This document shows positions 46,972-53,831 of a stretch of DNA of 64,000 nucleotides, piece by piece. The position numbers were made by a program, and so were the translations under genes. Under the pieces are notes generated by a model that was given only the letters and a program-made list of their open reading frames with translations, was not told where the DNA came from and did not search any database. Positions within the stretch are counted from its first letter, which is position 1. The number at the start of each line of letters is the position of its first letter. This stretch comes from Clostridium thailandense (GTDB lineage: Bacteria; Bacillota; Clostridia; Clostridiales; Clostridiaceae), in contig NZ_JAEEGC010000002.1 of the NCBI RefSeq assembly GCF_019207025.1, positions 1 to 64,000 on the forward strand, read 5' to 3'.

Positions 46972-46999
46972 ATTATACTATATTATGCATAATTATCAA
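46972..46999 (-). promoter_or_regulatory. argD promoter with operator-like palindrome
   Basis: On the minus strand TTGATA (46999-46994) and TATAAT (46977-46972) with 16-nt spacing. The spacer region contains the perfect palindrome ATTATGCATAAT (46982-46993). ArgR/AhrC boxes are AT-rich palindromes of about this kind, so arginine repression is possible. Confidence 0.5.
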
Positions 47000-47319
47000 G
47001 TTGTTTTTTTAAATATACTTAAAATTCATTTAACCCGTGAGAGATATATATAAAATTCCGCTAAAATACAATATATTAAGAGAGTAACACCAATGACACT
47101 TATGAATATTTATGCAAACATAGAACTCCTAGATTAAACTAGGAGTTCTATAATTAACTTTTATACCTTTTTCTAATTAGATAAAATCTTTTATGGGTTG
47201 TATTTAGTTTGATAGTATATATTTTTTATTTATATTTCAATTTGTAAGAAAGCAGTTCTTTTTAGCTGAATACGAATATAATCTATGTAGTATCAATTTA
47301 TTTTTATTGAAATTTCATG
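47000..47319. other. Intergenic region between argD and the selenoprotein operon
   Basis: No gene seen. It holds the hairpin at 47121-47150 and most of the right copy of a duplicated promoter segment (47251-47353). Confidence 0.4.
47121..47150. terminator. Hairpin, possible terminator
   Basis: TAGAACTCCTAG (47121-47132) pairs perfectly with CTAGGAGTTCTA (47139-47150), loop ATTAAA. The T-run is poor, so it may be an insulator or protein site. Confidence 0.45.
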
Positions 47320-47353
47320 TTGACTGTGAAAATTTGGAGTAGTATTATAATTA
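47251..47353 (+). repeat. Duplicated promoter segment, right copy
   Basis: Counterpart of 45430-45530 and the intact version: it includes the TTGACT/TATTAT promoter of the selenoprotein operon. The two copies flank argD. Confidence 0.5.
47320..47348 (+). promoter_or_regulatory. Promoter of the selenoprotein/DGC operon
   Basis: TTGACT (47320-47325) and TATTAT (47343-47348) with 17-nt spacing, about 85 nt ahead of the first start codon. Confidence 0.65.
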
Positions 47354-47433
47354 TATAACTATTTAATTAAATTGTTATTTCATTTTAAAACAAGAAATTA
47401 TAGTCATCCAATGATTATAAGGAGGTACTGCAC

Positions 47434-47742
47434 ATGATAACTATTCAAGAAAAGGCATTTAAATATGCTAAAAAAGTTCAAGGCAGCTTTTTAGTCAGGG
47501 ATCATACTAACAGTGTAACTTGTTGATCTGGAAAAACGACAACTGTCGTAAATCTCAAGGTTGAGATTGTAAAGGATTTTCGAAAAGATGAGCTTTATGA
47601 TGAATATGAATACGATGGAGTTAAAATTTATATACTAAATAGCTTAATTATAAAACAGGCTGCTTATATTTTTATGCTTCCTAAAATTCCATTTATAAAA
47701 CCGATTTTTGATGCTAAAGAAATAGAAATAAAACGATATTGA
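47434..47742 (+). CDS. CC/Se-motif family selenoprotein with in-frame UGA
   Basis: 102 aa if TGA at 47524-47526 (codon 31) is read as selenocysteine. ATG 47434 has AAGGAGG upstream. Sequence before the TGA: MITIQEKAFKYAKKVQGSFL then VRDHTNSVTC; after it: SGKTTTVVNLKVEIVKDFRK, a central DGVKIYILNSLI and the end of the frame at TGA 47740. Cys-Sec-Ser-Gly stands where homologues of the CC/Se-motif family have Cys-Cys. The frame stays fully open on both sides with normal codon use, and the next gene's ribosome site overlaps the true stop. A hairpin 25 nt after the TGA could be the SECIS. Role unknown; a Cys-Sec pair suggests thiol or metalloid redox chemistry. Confidence 0.85.
47551..47568 (+). 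promoter_or_regulatory. Candidate bacterial SECIS hairpin
   Basis: AATCTC (47551-47556) pairs with GAGATT (47563-47568) around AAGGTT. The loop carries GG and lies about 30 nt after the TGA, within the range accepted for bacterial SECIS elements. An alternative, TTGTTG with CGACAA, would include the TGA itself. Confidence 0.45.
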
Positions 47743-47756
47743 GGAGGATTTTAATT

Positions 47757-48134
47757 ATGGAAGAAAAAGAATTACCAGGCTTTATTATGTGTGTATGTAC
47801 AGGAAAATGTCCAGGATTTCAGGCAATGGATATATGGGATTTTATTAATCAGGTTAGAATAGAATTACCTGTAGAATATGGATTTATTCACCCACAACTT
47901 TGTGAGGAAGATGGAGATAGATTCCTCGCTGATTTCTTAAAGGCTCACAGAAAAGTAATAATTGGTGCCTGTGCTCCAAATATGCAGAGAAAACTATTTA
48001 AACAAGCTTTTAAAGATGCTGGCCTTGATATTGAAAAGGATGCAGTTATGCTGGACATAAGAGATATGACTAATGAAAAAGCCATTACAATTGTTGAAAA
48101 TGCATTAAAAGAATTAGGCATTGAGGAGGAATAA
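47757..48134 (+). CDS. HdrA-like N-terminal-domain protein
   Basis: 125 aa from ATG 47757 (GAGGAGG at 47741-47747); a longer reading starts inside the ribosome site. It resembles only the N-terminal region of heterodisulfide reductase subunit A: FIMCVCTGKCPGF, the CEEDG segment (QLCEEDGDRFLADFLK) and a GACAPNMQRKLFKQAFKDAG block equal to the HdrA SCSPxxHxxTF region. The FAD-binding and [4Fe-4S] parts of HdrA are absent. The kept cysteines (C-x-C, CEEDG, GAC) may bind an iron-sulfur cluster or a sulfur carrier. It is followed within 2 nt by the ferredoxin gene. Confidence 0.8.
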   Translation: MEEKELPGFIMCVCTGKCPGFQAMDIWDFINQVRIELPVEYGFIHPQLCEEDGDRFLADFLKAHRKVIIGACAPNMQRKLFKQAFKDAGLDIEKDAVMLDIRDMTNEKAITIVENALKELGIEEE

Positions 48135-48136
48135 AT

Positions 48137-48430
48137 ATGAGTGAATCAACCTTTATGGGAGTGCCAAGGGAAAAAATTGATTGGGCTCCAACAATAGATT
48201 ATGATAAGTGCGACTACTGCATGGAATGTGTGAAATTCTGCCCTCACAACGTTTTTGAAGTTAGAGAAAAGGAAGATAAAAAGCTTATTGTAAAAAACCC
48301 TGATAACTGCGTTGTTTTCTGCCGTGCTTGTGGAAAAACTTGTGGTGTTGATGCACTAGAATTTCCTAATAAAGGAGAAACCACAAAGAAAATAAAAGCC
48401 ATAAGAAAGGAGATGGAAGGCAATGAGTAA
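48137..48430 (+). CDS. 2[4Fe-4S] ferredoxin
   Basis: 97 aa. Two cluster motifs: CDYCMECVKFCPHN at about 24-37 (CxxCxxCxxxCP) and a second set in NCVVFCRACGKTCG (Cys-x3-Cys-x2-Cys-x3-Cys) at about 60-75. The N-terminus (MGVPREKIDWAPTIDYDKC) is typical of HdrA/CdhA-linked ferredoxins. GAGGAGG precedes the ATG; its last 8 nt overlap the next gene. Likely electron donor or acceptor for the HdrA-like and lipoyl partners. Confidence 0.92.
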   Translation: MSESTFMGVPREKIDWAPTIDYDKCDYCMECVKFCPHNVFEVREKEDKKLIVKNPDNCVVFCRACGKTCGVDALEFPNKGETTKKIKAIRKEMEGNE

Positions 48431-49274
48431 ATCCTATGCTATCCTTCCATGTAATGGTCTTGATAAATGCGCTGGATGTATTTCTAAAGAAGTAGCTGTA
48501 AGACTTACAGAAGCTACAGATAGTGAAATTATTTGCCCAGTTTTATACAGAGTAGCTGATACAAAATATAACAAAATTGCTGAAGAAAAACCTCTTCTTA
48601 TACTTGATGGCTGTGGTACTAGATGTGCCAGTAAACTTGCCTCTGAAAAAAGCTTAAAGGTTTCTCAAAAAATTAATATAAGTGATGAAGCAAAAGCAAA
48701 TAACATTAACATTTCAAATAGTTTAAGATTTGGTAAAAATGAATTAAAACTTGTGGATATTATTACTGATAAACTAACAAAAGAAGAAGAAAAGGTAGAA
48801 AAAATCAATTCTATCGATTACCCTGAAAGCTTTGAATATGAATCTTATAAAAAAGATAAGTTTACCTTTAGAGTTCCAAAAGAAGGCTTTTTATTTAATG
48901 AAAACGATTGTTGGGTGTATGTTATAGGCAATAAAGCAAGAATCGGAGTTGCCGACTACGTTCAGCAAAGTCTGTCTGATATAATGTTCTTTACACCTCC
49001 TGATATAGGAGATAAAATAGAGCAATTTGAAGAAGCAGGTCTTATAGAGTCAAGTAAAGCTGTATTTGAAGTAGTATGTCCTGTAAGTGGTACAATTACT
49101 GCAGTAAATGAAAACTTATTGGACTCACCTGAACTTATAAACGAAAATCCTTATGAAAAAGGATGGATTGCCGAAATAGAATTAAGTGATTTTGATGGTG
49201 ATAAAGAACTTCTTTATGACTTTGATAAATATTTTGAAATATTTAAAAGAAAGGTAGATGAATTTCATGTCTAA
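48423..49274 (+). CDS. DGC-domain protein fused to a GcvH-like lipoyl domain
   Basis: 283 aa. Residues 1-85 form a DGC (putative zinc-binding) domain: Cys10, Cys16, Cys19, Cys38, and LDGCGTRC at 61-68. A linker (85-145) leads to a glycine-cleavage-H-like domain at about 147-275: FRVPKEGFLFNENDCWVY, then DIMFFTPPDIGDKIEQFEEA, the lipoylation site ESSKAVFEVVCPVSGTI (Lys212) and ELINENPYEKGWIAEIEL. Lysine, VSGTI turn and NENPY block are all kept, so lipoylation is likely. No glycine decarboxylase genes are near; it more resembles lipoate-binding proteins of sulfur metabolism (LbpA-like). The ATG follows GGAGATGGAAGG. Confidence 0.88.
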   Translation: MSKSYAILPCNGLDKCAGCISKEVAVRLTEATDSEIICPVLYRVADTKYNKIAEEKPLLILDGCGTRCASKLASEKSLKVSQKINISDEAKANNINISNSLRFGKNELKLVDIITDKLTKEEEKVEKINSIDYPESFEYESYKKDKFTFRVPKEGFLFNENDCWVYVIGNKARIGVADYVQQSLSDIMFFTPPDIGDKIEQFEEAGLIESSKAVFEVVCPVSGTITAVNENLLDSPELINENPYEKGWIAEIELSDFDGDKELLYDFDKYFEIFKRKVDEFHV

Positions 49275-49668
49275 AATAAAAGTTATACCATGCAGTGGTA
49301 TAGGTAAAGTATTTGGTCTTATGTCAAGAGAAAGTGCTCTAAAAATTACAAATGAGTTAAAACCTAATGAAACTGAAATAGTTTGTCTTGGTCATATAGT
49401 AACAGGTGATGCTGATGCTAAAGAAAAAATAGAAGGATATTCCTGTATAACTATAGATGGATGTCCTAAACTTTGCGCTGCTAAAAATGTTGCTATTGCT
49501 GGTGGAATAGTAAAGGCTCAATATAGAACTGTTGATGAAATGAGAAATCACAAAGGCTTAGATGCCGGAACTGGCACAGCTCTTACAGAAGATGGATGGA
49601 AAATAGTCGATGAGTTATGTGAAAAAGTTTGTTTAAAAGCTGATGAAATACTAAAGGAGGCTGAATAA
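49267..49668 (+). CDS. DGC-domain protein
   Basis: 133 aa from ATG 49267, overlapping the previous gene by 8 nt; the AAAGG-type site is inside that gene. Cys9 (VIPCSG), Cys40 (EIVCLGH), Cys60 and IDGCPKLCAAKN (Cys66, Cys70) match the DGC family, whose role is unknown but whose Cys set suggests Zn, metal or sulfur binding. Middle gene of three DGC copies. Confidence 0.88.
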   Translation: MSKIKVIPCSGIGKVFGLMSRESALKITNELKPNETEIVCLGHIVTGDADAKEKIEGYSCITIDGCPKLCAAKNVAIAGGIVKAQYRTVDEMRNHKGLDAGTGTALTEDGWKIVDELCEKVCLKADEILKEAE

Positions 49669-49669
49669 T

Positions 49670-50089
49670 ATGGCTGATACAAAAATTGGAGTATTATCCT
49701 GTAGTGGAGAAGAATGTCTTGGTGGTACTATTTCAAGATTGGCTACAAGAAAAATGATGGAAAAACTTCGTGTTGGTAAAACTGTTACTCTCTGCCTACC
49801 TTTATATCTAGCTGGTGGCGAAGGGGAACGCTCCTTCGCAAAAGCTTATCCTGTAATTACAGTAGATGGATGCAGCAAGTGCTGCGCTAAAAGAGCTACC
49901 GAAAAGTACAGTGGAAAAGTAAGTGACACTTTAGTTGTTTCTGATATATTAGGAGAACATGCTGCTTTAAGCAAGGTTGTATCTTCTAAAGATTTAAAGA
50001 ACGAGCATTACCAGATGGTTGACAAAGTTGCAGATGAAATATGCAAGAAATTTGATAAGATATTATATGAAAAAGGAGAAAACAAATAA
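49670..50089 (+). CDS. DGC-domain protein
   Basis: 139 aa. Cys11 and Cys16 in LSCSGEECLGGT, Cys42 in LCLPLYLAGGEGE, and VDGCSKCCAKRA (Cys68, Cys71, Cys72) give the same five-to-six-Cys plan as its two neighbours. Its start lies 2 nt after the preceding stop. The CC pair in DGCSKCC is an extra feature. Function is unknown; the three paralogues side by side suggest a hetero-oligomer or a relay. Confidence 0.88.
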   Translation: MADTKIGVLSCSGEECLGGTISRLATRKMMEKLRVGKTVTLCLPLYLAGGEGERSFAKAYPVITVDGCSKCCAKRATEKYSGKVSDTLVVSDILGEHAALSKVVSSKDLKNEHYQMVDKVADEICKKFDKILYEKGENK

Positions 50090-50102
50090 TGGAGGTTTAG
50101 AA

Positions 50103-50291
50103 ATGATTTATAGACTAAAATTTATGGATGAAGAAGGCGAATTTCAATTTAAAGACTTTGAGACAAAACATCTAATGGATCTTTTTATTGAAAAAAATAA
50201 TTTAAAAGGTAGCTGGCATCAATCTGAGCAACTATCTCTGATTCCTTCAAAGGATGAAAGTGATTTTAATAAAGGAACCAATGTTCTTTAA
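50103..50291 (+). CDS. Small hypothetical protein, 62 aa
   Basis: 62 aa from ATG 50103, which has TGGAGG 9 nt upstream; a longer reading would overlap the DGC gene. Begins MIYRLKFMDEEGEFQFKDFE and has a beta-hairpin-like N-terminal half, then a polar tail. No cysteines, no family recognised. It is the last gene of the operon, followed by a strong terminator. Confidence 0.75.
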   Translation: MIYRLKFMDEEGEFQFKDFETKHLMDLFIEKNNLKGSWHQSEQLSLIPSKDESDFNKGTNVL

Positions 50292-50314
50292 TTTTTAAAC
50301 ATTGCCTATATATG

Positions 50315-50356
50315 ATAATTGCTGTATGCATACAGACATACAGCAATTATTTTTTT
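50315..50356 (+). terminator. Operon terminator
   Basis: ATAATTGCTGTATG (50315-50328) pairs perfectly with CATACAGCAATTAT (50337-50350) and is followed by a run of T. Confidence 0.92.
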
Positions 50357-50531
50357 ATATATCTTTTATTAATAAGAAACTTAAGAAAAGTGTTACAAGT
50401 AATGCAAGTCCATATATTATAATTATATCCGCAATTGCAGCTAATAAAAGACCTGTTCTTATAACTTTCTTTTGACCTAGTTTATTAGCGAGCTTTCCAC
50501 TTAATCTCCCTCCAATAACGGATATTATCAT
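50355..50531 (-). pseudogene. MFS-transporter remnant
   Basis: 58 codons: MIISVIGGRLSGKLANKLGQ then KKVIRTGLLLAAIADIIIIY and a hydrophobic end. GRLSGKLANKLGQKKVI is the cytoplasmic-loop motif A of major-facilitator transporters, followed by one to two membrane helices. A full transporter has about 400 aa, and no ribosome site precedes this, so it is a fragment. A stop precedes the ATG in frame. Confidence 0.55.
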
Positions 50532-50543
50532 TAAATATATAAA

Positions 50544-51512
50544 TTATGCTATTATAAAATTAAACAAATACCCTGTAAATACTATTCCTAATCCAACAAT
50601 TGTTATAAATACTGCTAGCAACTTTGGTTTTAATACTCTTCTTAAAAGAATCATTTCTGGTACACTTAACGCAGTAACTGCCATCATAAATGAAAGTGCT
50701 GTTCCCATAGCAACCCCTGCTCTTGTAAGTTCGCTAACAAGTGGAATTACTCCAGCAGCATTTGAGTAAAGAGGTATTCCTATTGCTGCTGCAACAAATA
50801 CCGCAAATGGGTTATCCTTTCCTGCATATTTTGCTAATGCTCCTGCTGGAATCCAACCGTGAATTGCCCCGCCTATTGCAATACCTATAACTACATATAT
50901 CCATATTTTCTTAATTAAATCCTTTGTAAAATTCCATGAATCTATTAATCTTTCTTTCATTGTTGGATCTGGCAAATCTATATCAGCACCAATATTCATT
51001 TCATAAACATAACCTTCAACATACTTCTCAAGTTTTAATTTTCCAATAATCATTCCACTTACTATTGCTATAATTTCACCAGACACTACATATATAAGAG
51101 CTATTTTCCATCCAAACAGTCCATATAATAATCCTAGTGCAACCTCATTTACCATTGGCGCTGCAATTAAATATGAAAATGTTACTCCCAGAGGTACTCC
51201 CGCTTCTACAAAACCTATAAAAAGTGGAACTGCTGAACAAGAACAAAATGGTGTTACAATTCCAAGTAGTGCTGCAAGAACATGTCCTATAAATGCACTT
51301 CCTTTATTTTTAGCAAGTATTTTTCTTGTTTTTTCCGGTGGAAAGAAACTTCTTATAAAGGTTATTGCATAGATTATCAATAGCAGAAGTATAAATATTT
51401 TTATAGTATCAAATACAAAAAAGTTTAAGGCACTGCCAGACTTACTATCTTTGGCAATTCCAAATATATTATAAATGAGCCAATCAGCAAACATCTGTAC
51501 TGACGTAAACAT
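50544..51512 (-). CDS. ArsP/UPF0718-type permease
   Basis: 322 aa from ATG 51512 (GGAG 8 nt upstream; the earlier GTG lies in that site). About eight to ten membrane segments. The family signature TPFCSCSAVPLFIGFVEAGV holds a C-S-C pair near residue 85, and a repeat-like second half has GIPLYSNAAGVIPLVSELTR. Members include ArsP (methylarsenite export) and permeases of unknown, possibly sulfur-linked, substrates. It is the last gene of the ars/persulfide operon, next to a CxxC thioredoxin, a common pairing for this family. Confidence 0.88.
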   Translation of the reverse strand: MFTSVQMFADWLIYNIFGIAKDSKSGSALNFFVFDTIKIFILLLLIIYAITFIRSFFPPEKTRKILAKNKGSAFIGHVLAALLGIVTPFCSCSAVPLFIGFVEAGVPLGVTFSYLIAAPMVNEVALGLLYGLFGWKIALIYVVSGEIIAIVSGMIIGKLKLEKYVEGYVYEMNIGADIDLPDPTMKERLIDSWNFTKDLIKKIWIYVVIGIAIGGAIHGWIPAGALAKYAGKDNPFAVFVAAAIGIPLYSNAAGVIPLVSELTRAGVAMGTALSFMMAVTALSVPEMILLRRVLKPKLLAVFITIVGLGIVFTGYLFNFIIA

Positions 51513-51632
51513 AAAAATCACTCCTTCTTAATCATTTATTAATTTAGTATTAAAGATATATGTAACTTTATTCAAACAATATAATTATATTATTAATTAC
51601 TAATATAATGATTAAAAGAAATAGGATAAGCC

Positions 51633-51872
51633 CTATCTCTCATCCTGAATAAATTTTACTATTTCATCTACCGATGAAACTTTTCCATACATTTTAACTT
51701 TTTCATTTACTACAATTGCTGGAGTTCTCATAACCCCATAGGCCATTATATCTTTAATATCTTGAACTTTTACTATTTCTGCATCAACATTGGCCTTTTC
51801 CACAGCTTCCTTTGCATTAGCCTCAAGCTTTTTACAATTAGAACATCCTGAACCTAAAATTTTAATTATCAT
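51633..51872 (-). CDS. Small thioredoxin-like redox protein
   Basis: 79 aa. MIIKILGSGCSNCKKLEANA gives the active CxxC (Cys10-Cys13), with the cis-Pro in MRTPAIVVNEK. This is the minimal thioredoxin fold often called redox-active disulfide protein. Its gene commonly lies next to ArsP/UPF0718 permeases, as here. GGAGG precedes the ATG. It could pass electrons or persulfides to the permease or the DGC proteins. Confidence 0.92.
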   Translation of the reverse strand: MIIKILGSGCSNCKKLEANAKEAVEKANVDAEIVKVQDIKDIMAYGVMRTPAIVVNEKVKMYGKVSSVDEIVKFIQDER

Positions 51873-51987
51873 AGTTATCCTCCTAATTTTTATATTATTT
51901 TATATTTTAACTATTTAATTATTTAATTATATTATAAATCAATAATTTACTTATGTCAATAAAATACATTCTATTAGGCATGGTGTA

Positions 51988-53637
51988 TTACTTGATCTGT
52001 TCTTTATAATTCTTATGTCCTCCAGATATATTATAGACTTTCTTAAATCCTTTGTTTATTAATATATTCTGTGCTGCATTTCCAGTTACGCCTTTATTAC
52101 AATATGTTATAACTATTTTTTCCTTATCCAGCTTATCAGCTTTTTTCCTTATCTGATCATGCGGAATGTTTATTGCACTATCTACATGAGATTCCTCATA
52201 TTGTTTATTTACTCTTGCATCTATTACTGTAACATCGTTTCCATTATTAATTAACTTATTAAGTTCATCAGGTGTTATAAGCTCTCTTCCTCTATTTATT
52301 GCATTATCTAAAATCATACCTGTATATGCTACAGGATCTTTAGTTGTTGAAAACGGGGGAGCATAAGCTAAATCTAAATGGAATAAGTCTTCAACCTTGG
52401 CTCCAAAAGTTATTGCTGTGATAAATACATCTATTCTCTTATCCACTCCAGTGTATCCAACAATTTGAACACCAAGAAGTTTTCCTGTATTTTTATCTGC
52501 AATAGCTTTAATGACCATCTCTTTTCCATGATAATATTCTGGTTTATCCGGCTTAATATTATGACATATAACTGGCTCATATCCTTCACCAATAGCTTCT
52601 CTTTCTGTAAGACCTGTCTGAGCAACAGTCATGTCAAAGATTTTAAAAATCCCTGTACCAAGAATACCTCTAAACTCAAGATTACCTCCTGAAAGCTGAT
52701 CTCCAGCTATTCTACCCATTTTATTTGCTGTTGAACCTAACGGTCTGTATGAAGGCTTTTTAGTTATAACTGAATAGCTTTCAGCACAATCACCACATGC
52801 ATATATATCTTCTATATTTGTCATCATTTTTGTATTTACCTTTATCGACCCATTAGATCCAAGCTCTATTCCAGCTTCTTCAGCAAGCTTTACATTTGGT
52901 TTTACTCCAATAGACATTATTACAAAATCTGCATCTATAACTTTACCACTTTGAAGAACTACTTGCTTAACTAATGCTTCCCCTTTTAACTCAACTACAG
53001 AATCACCTAAAACCATATTAATATCTTTACTTTTTAAATACCTTTCAACATATACGGACATATCTTTATCTAAGCCCGGAGTAACCTGACTTAAACGTTC
53101 TACCAAAGTAACCTTAATTCCTAAGTCCTCTAGGTTTTCTGTCATTTCTAGTCCTATAAAACCAGTTCCTACTATGACTGCAGATTTAGGATTGTGCGTT
53201 TGAATGTACTCCTTTATTTTATCTGCCTGCTTAACGTTTCTTAAATAAAATACATTACTTTTTTCTGCTCCTAGTATATTAGGTACTATTGGCTTTGCTC
53301 CTGTTGCAATAACAAGTTTATCGTAGCTTTCATTAAATATATCATTAGTATCTAAATTCTTTATAGTTAAAACTTTATCTTCAGCATTTATTTTTAGAAC
53401 CTCATGTCTTCTAAACACATCTACATTATATTTTTTCTTAAAGAACTCTGCATTTCTTGGTGTCAAGTCACCTCTATCCCCTATTTCTTCACCTATGTAA
53501 TAAGGTAAACCACATCCTGAGTAAGATATATCATAATCCATATCAAAGATCTTTATTTCAGCATTTTCAGCATTTCTTCTTGCTTTTGCAGCAGCAGATG
53601 TTCCACCTGCTACAGCGCCTATTATAACAGTTTTCAT
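51988..53637 (-). CDS. CoA-disulfide reductase/persulfide reductase with rhodanese domain
   Basis: 549 aa, the usual length of CoADR-rhodanese fusions. FAD site at the N-terminus (VIIGAVAGGTSAAAKARR), redox Cys in SYSGCGLPYYIG (Cys43), NAD-binding VIVGTGFIGLEMTENLEDLG, second FAD segment IYACGDCAES, then a C-terminal rhodanese domain at about 455-549 with active Cys in VITYCNKGVTGN. Relatives reduce CoA disulfide, polysulfide or CoA-persulfide with NAD(P)H. It stands in the ars operon between acr3 and the thioredoxin. A structured spacer precedes it. Confidence 0.92.
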   Translation of the reverse strand: MKTVIIGAVAGGTSAAAKARRNAENAEIKIFDMDYDISYSGCGLPYYIGEEIGDRGDLTPRNAEFFKKKYNVDVFRRHEVLKINAEDKVLTIKNLDTNDIFNESYDKLVIATGAKPIVPNILGAEKSNVFYLRNVKQADKIKEYIQTHNPKSAVIVGTGFIGLEMTENLEDLGIKVTLVERLSQVTPGLDKDMSVYVERYLKSKDINMVLGDSVVELKGEALVKQVVLQSGKVIDADFVIMSIGVKPNVKLAEEAGIELGSNGSIKVNTKMMTNIEDIYACGDCAESYSVITKKPSYRPLGSTANKMGRIAGDQLSGGNLEFRGILGTGIFKIFDMTVAQTGLTEREAIGEGYEPVICHNIKPDKPEYYHGKEMVIKAIADKNTGKLLGVQIVGYTGVDKRIDVFITAITFGAKVEDLFHLDLAYAPPFSTTKDPVAYTGMILDNAINRGRELITPDELNKLINNGNDVTVIDARVNKQYEESHVDSAINIPHDQIRKKADKLDKEKIVITYCNKGVTGNAAQNILINKGFKKVYNISGGHKNYKEQIK

Positions 53638-53704
53638 ATACTTTCTCCTCTCAAGTCCTGTACTAATATCTAATGATTACAAATATAAAATTTCTCATTA
53701 GCAT

Positions 53705-53782
53705 GGTTTTTGCCGAGAATATTGATTTTATACCTATAGAAAAATCTTACAGGTATATCTATCAACAAAATCGACAAAAACC
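53705..53782. repeat. Nested inverted repeat between acr3 and the reductase
   Basis: Ends GGTTTTTGCCGA (53705-53716) and TCGACAAAAACC (53771-53782) match 11 of 12, the difference giving a G-U pair. Inside, TATACCT and AGGTATA form a second stem. It occupies most of the 194-nt spacer within the operon. Confidence 0.6.
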
Positions 53783-53831
53783 AATCAATCAACATTATAT
53801 ATCTCCCCTTAATAACTTAACCTCATAATTT

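Noticed and set aside
47434-47742. Reading the gene before the HdrA-like protein as a nonsense pseudogene
   Set aside because: Only one stop interrupts it, it follows a Cys codon in a known CC/Se family position, the rest of the frame is intact, and the ribosome site and downstream spacing are normal. Selenocysteine explains it better, though the sel genes are not in the window.
48423-49274. Glycine cleavage H protein as the function of the lipoyl protein
   Set aside because: No gcvP or gcvT nearby, and an N-terminal DGC domain is attached; the context is HdrA-like and ferredoxin genes instead.
52431-52625. 64-codon frame inside the CoA-disulfide reductase gene on the same strand
   Set aside because: Out-of-frame reading within a conserved gene; no ribosome site.
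53705-53782. Complete insertion sequence
   Set aside because: Only 78 nt long with no transposase; at most a tiny non-autonomous element or an RNA hairpin.
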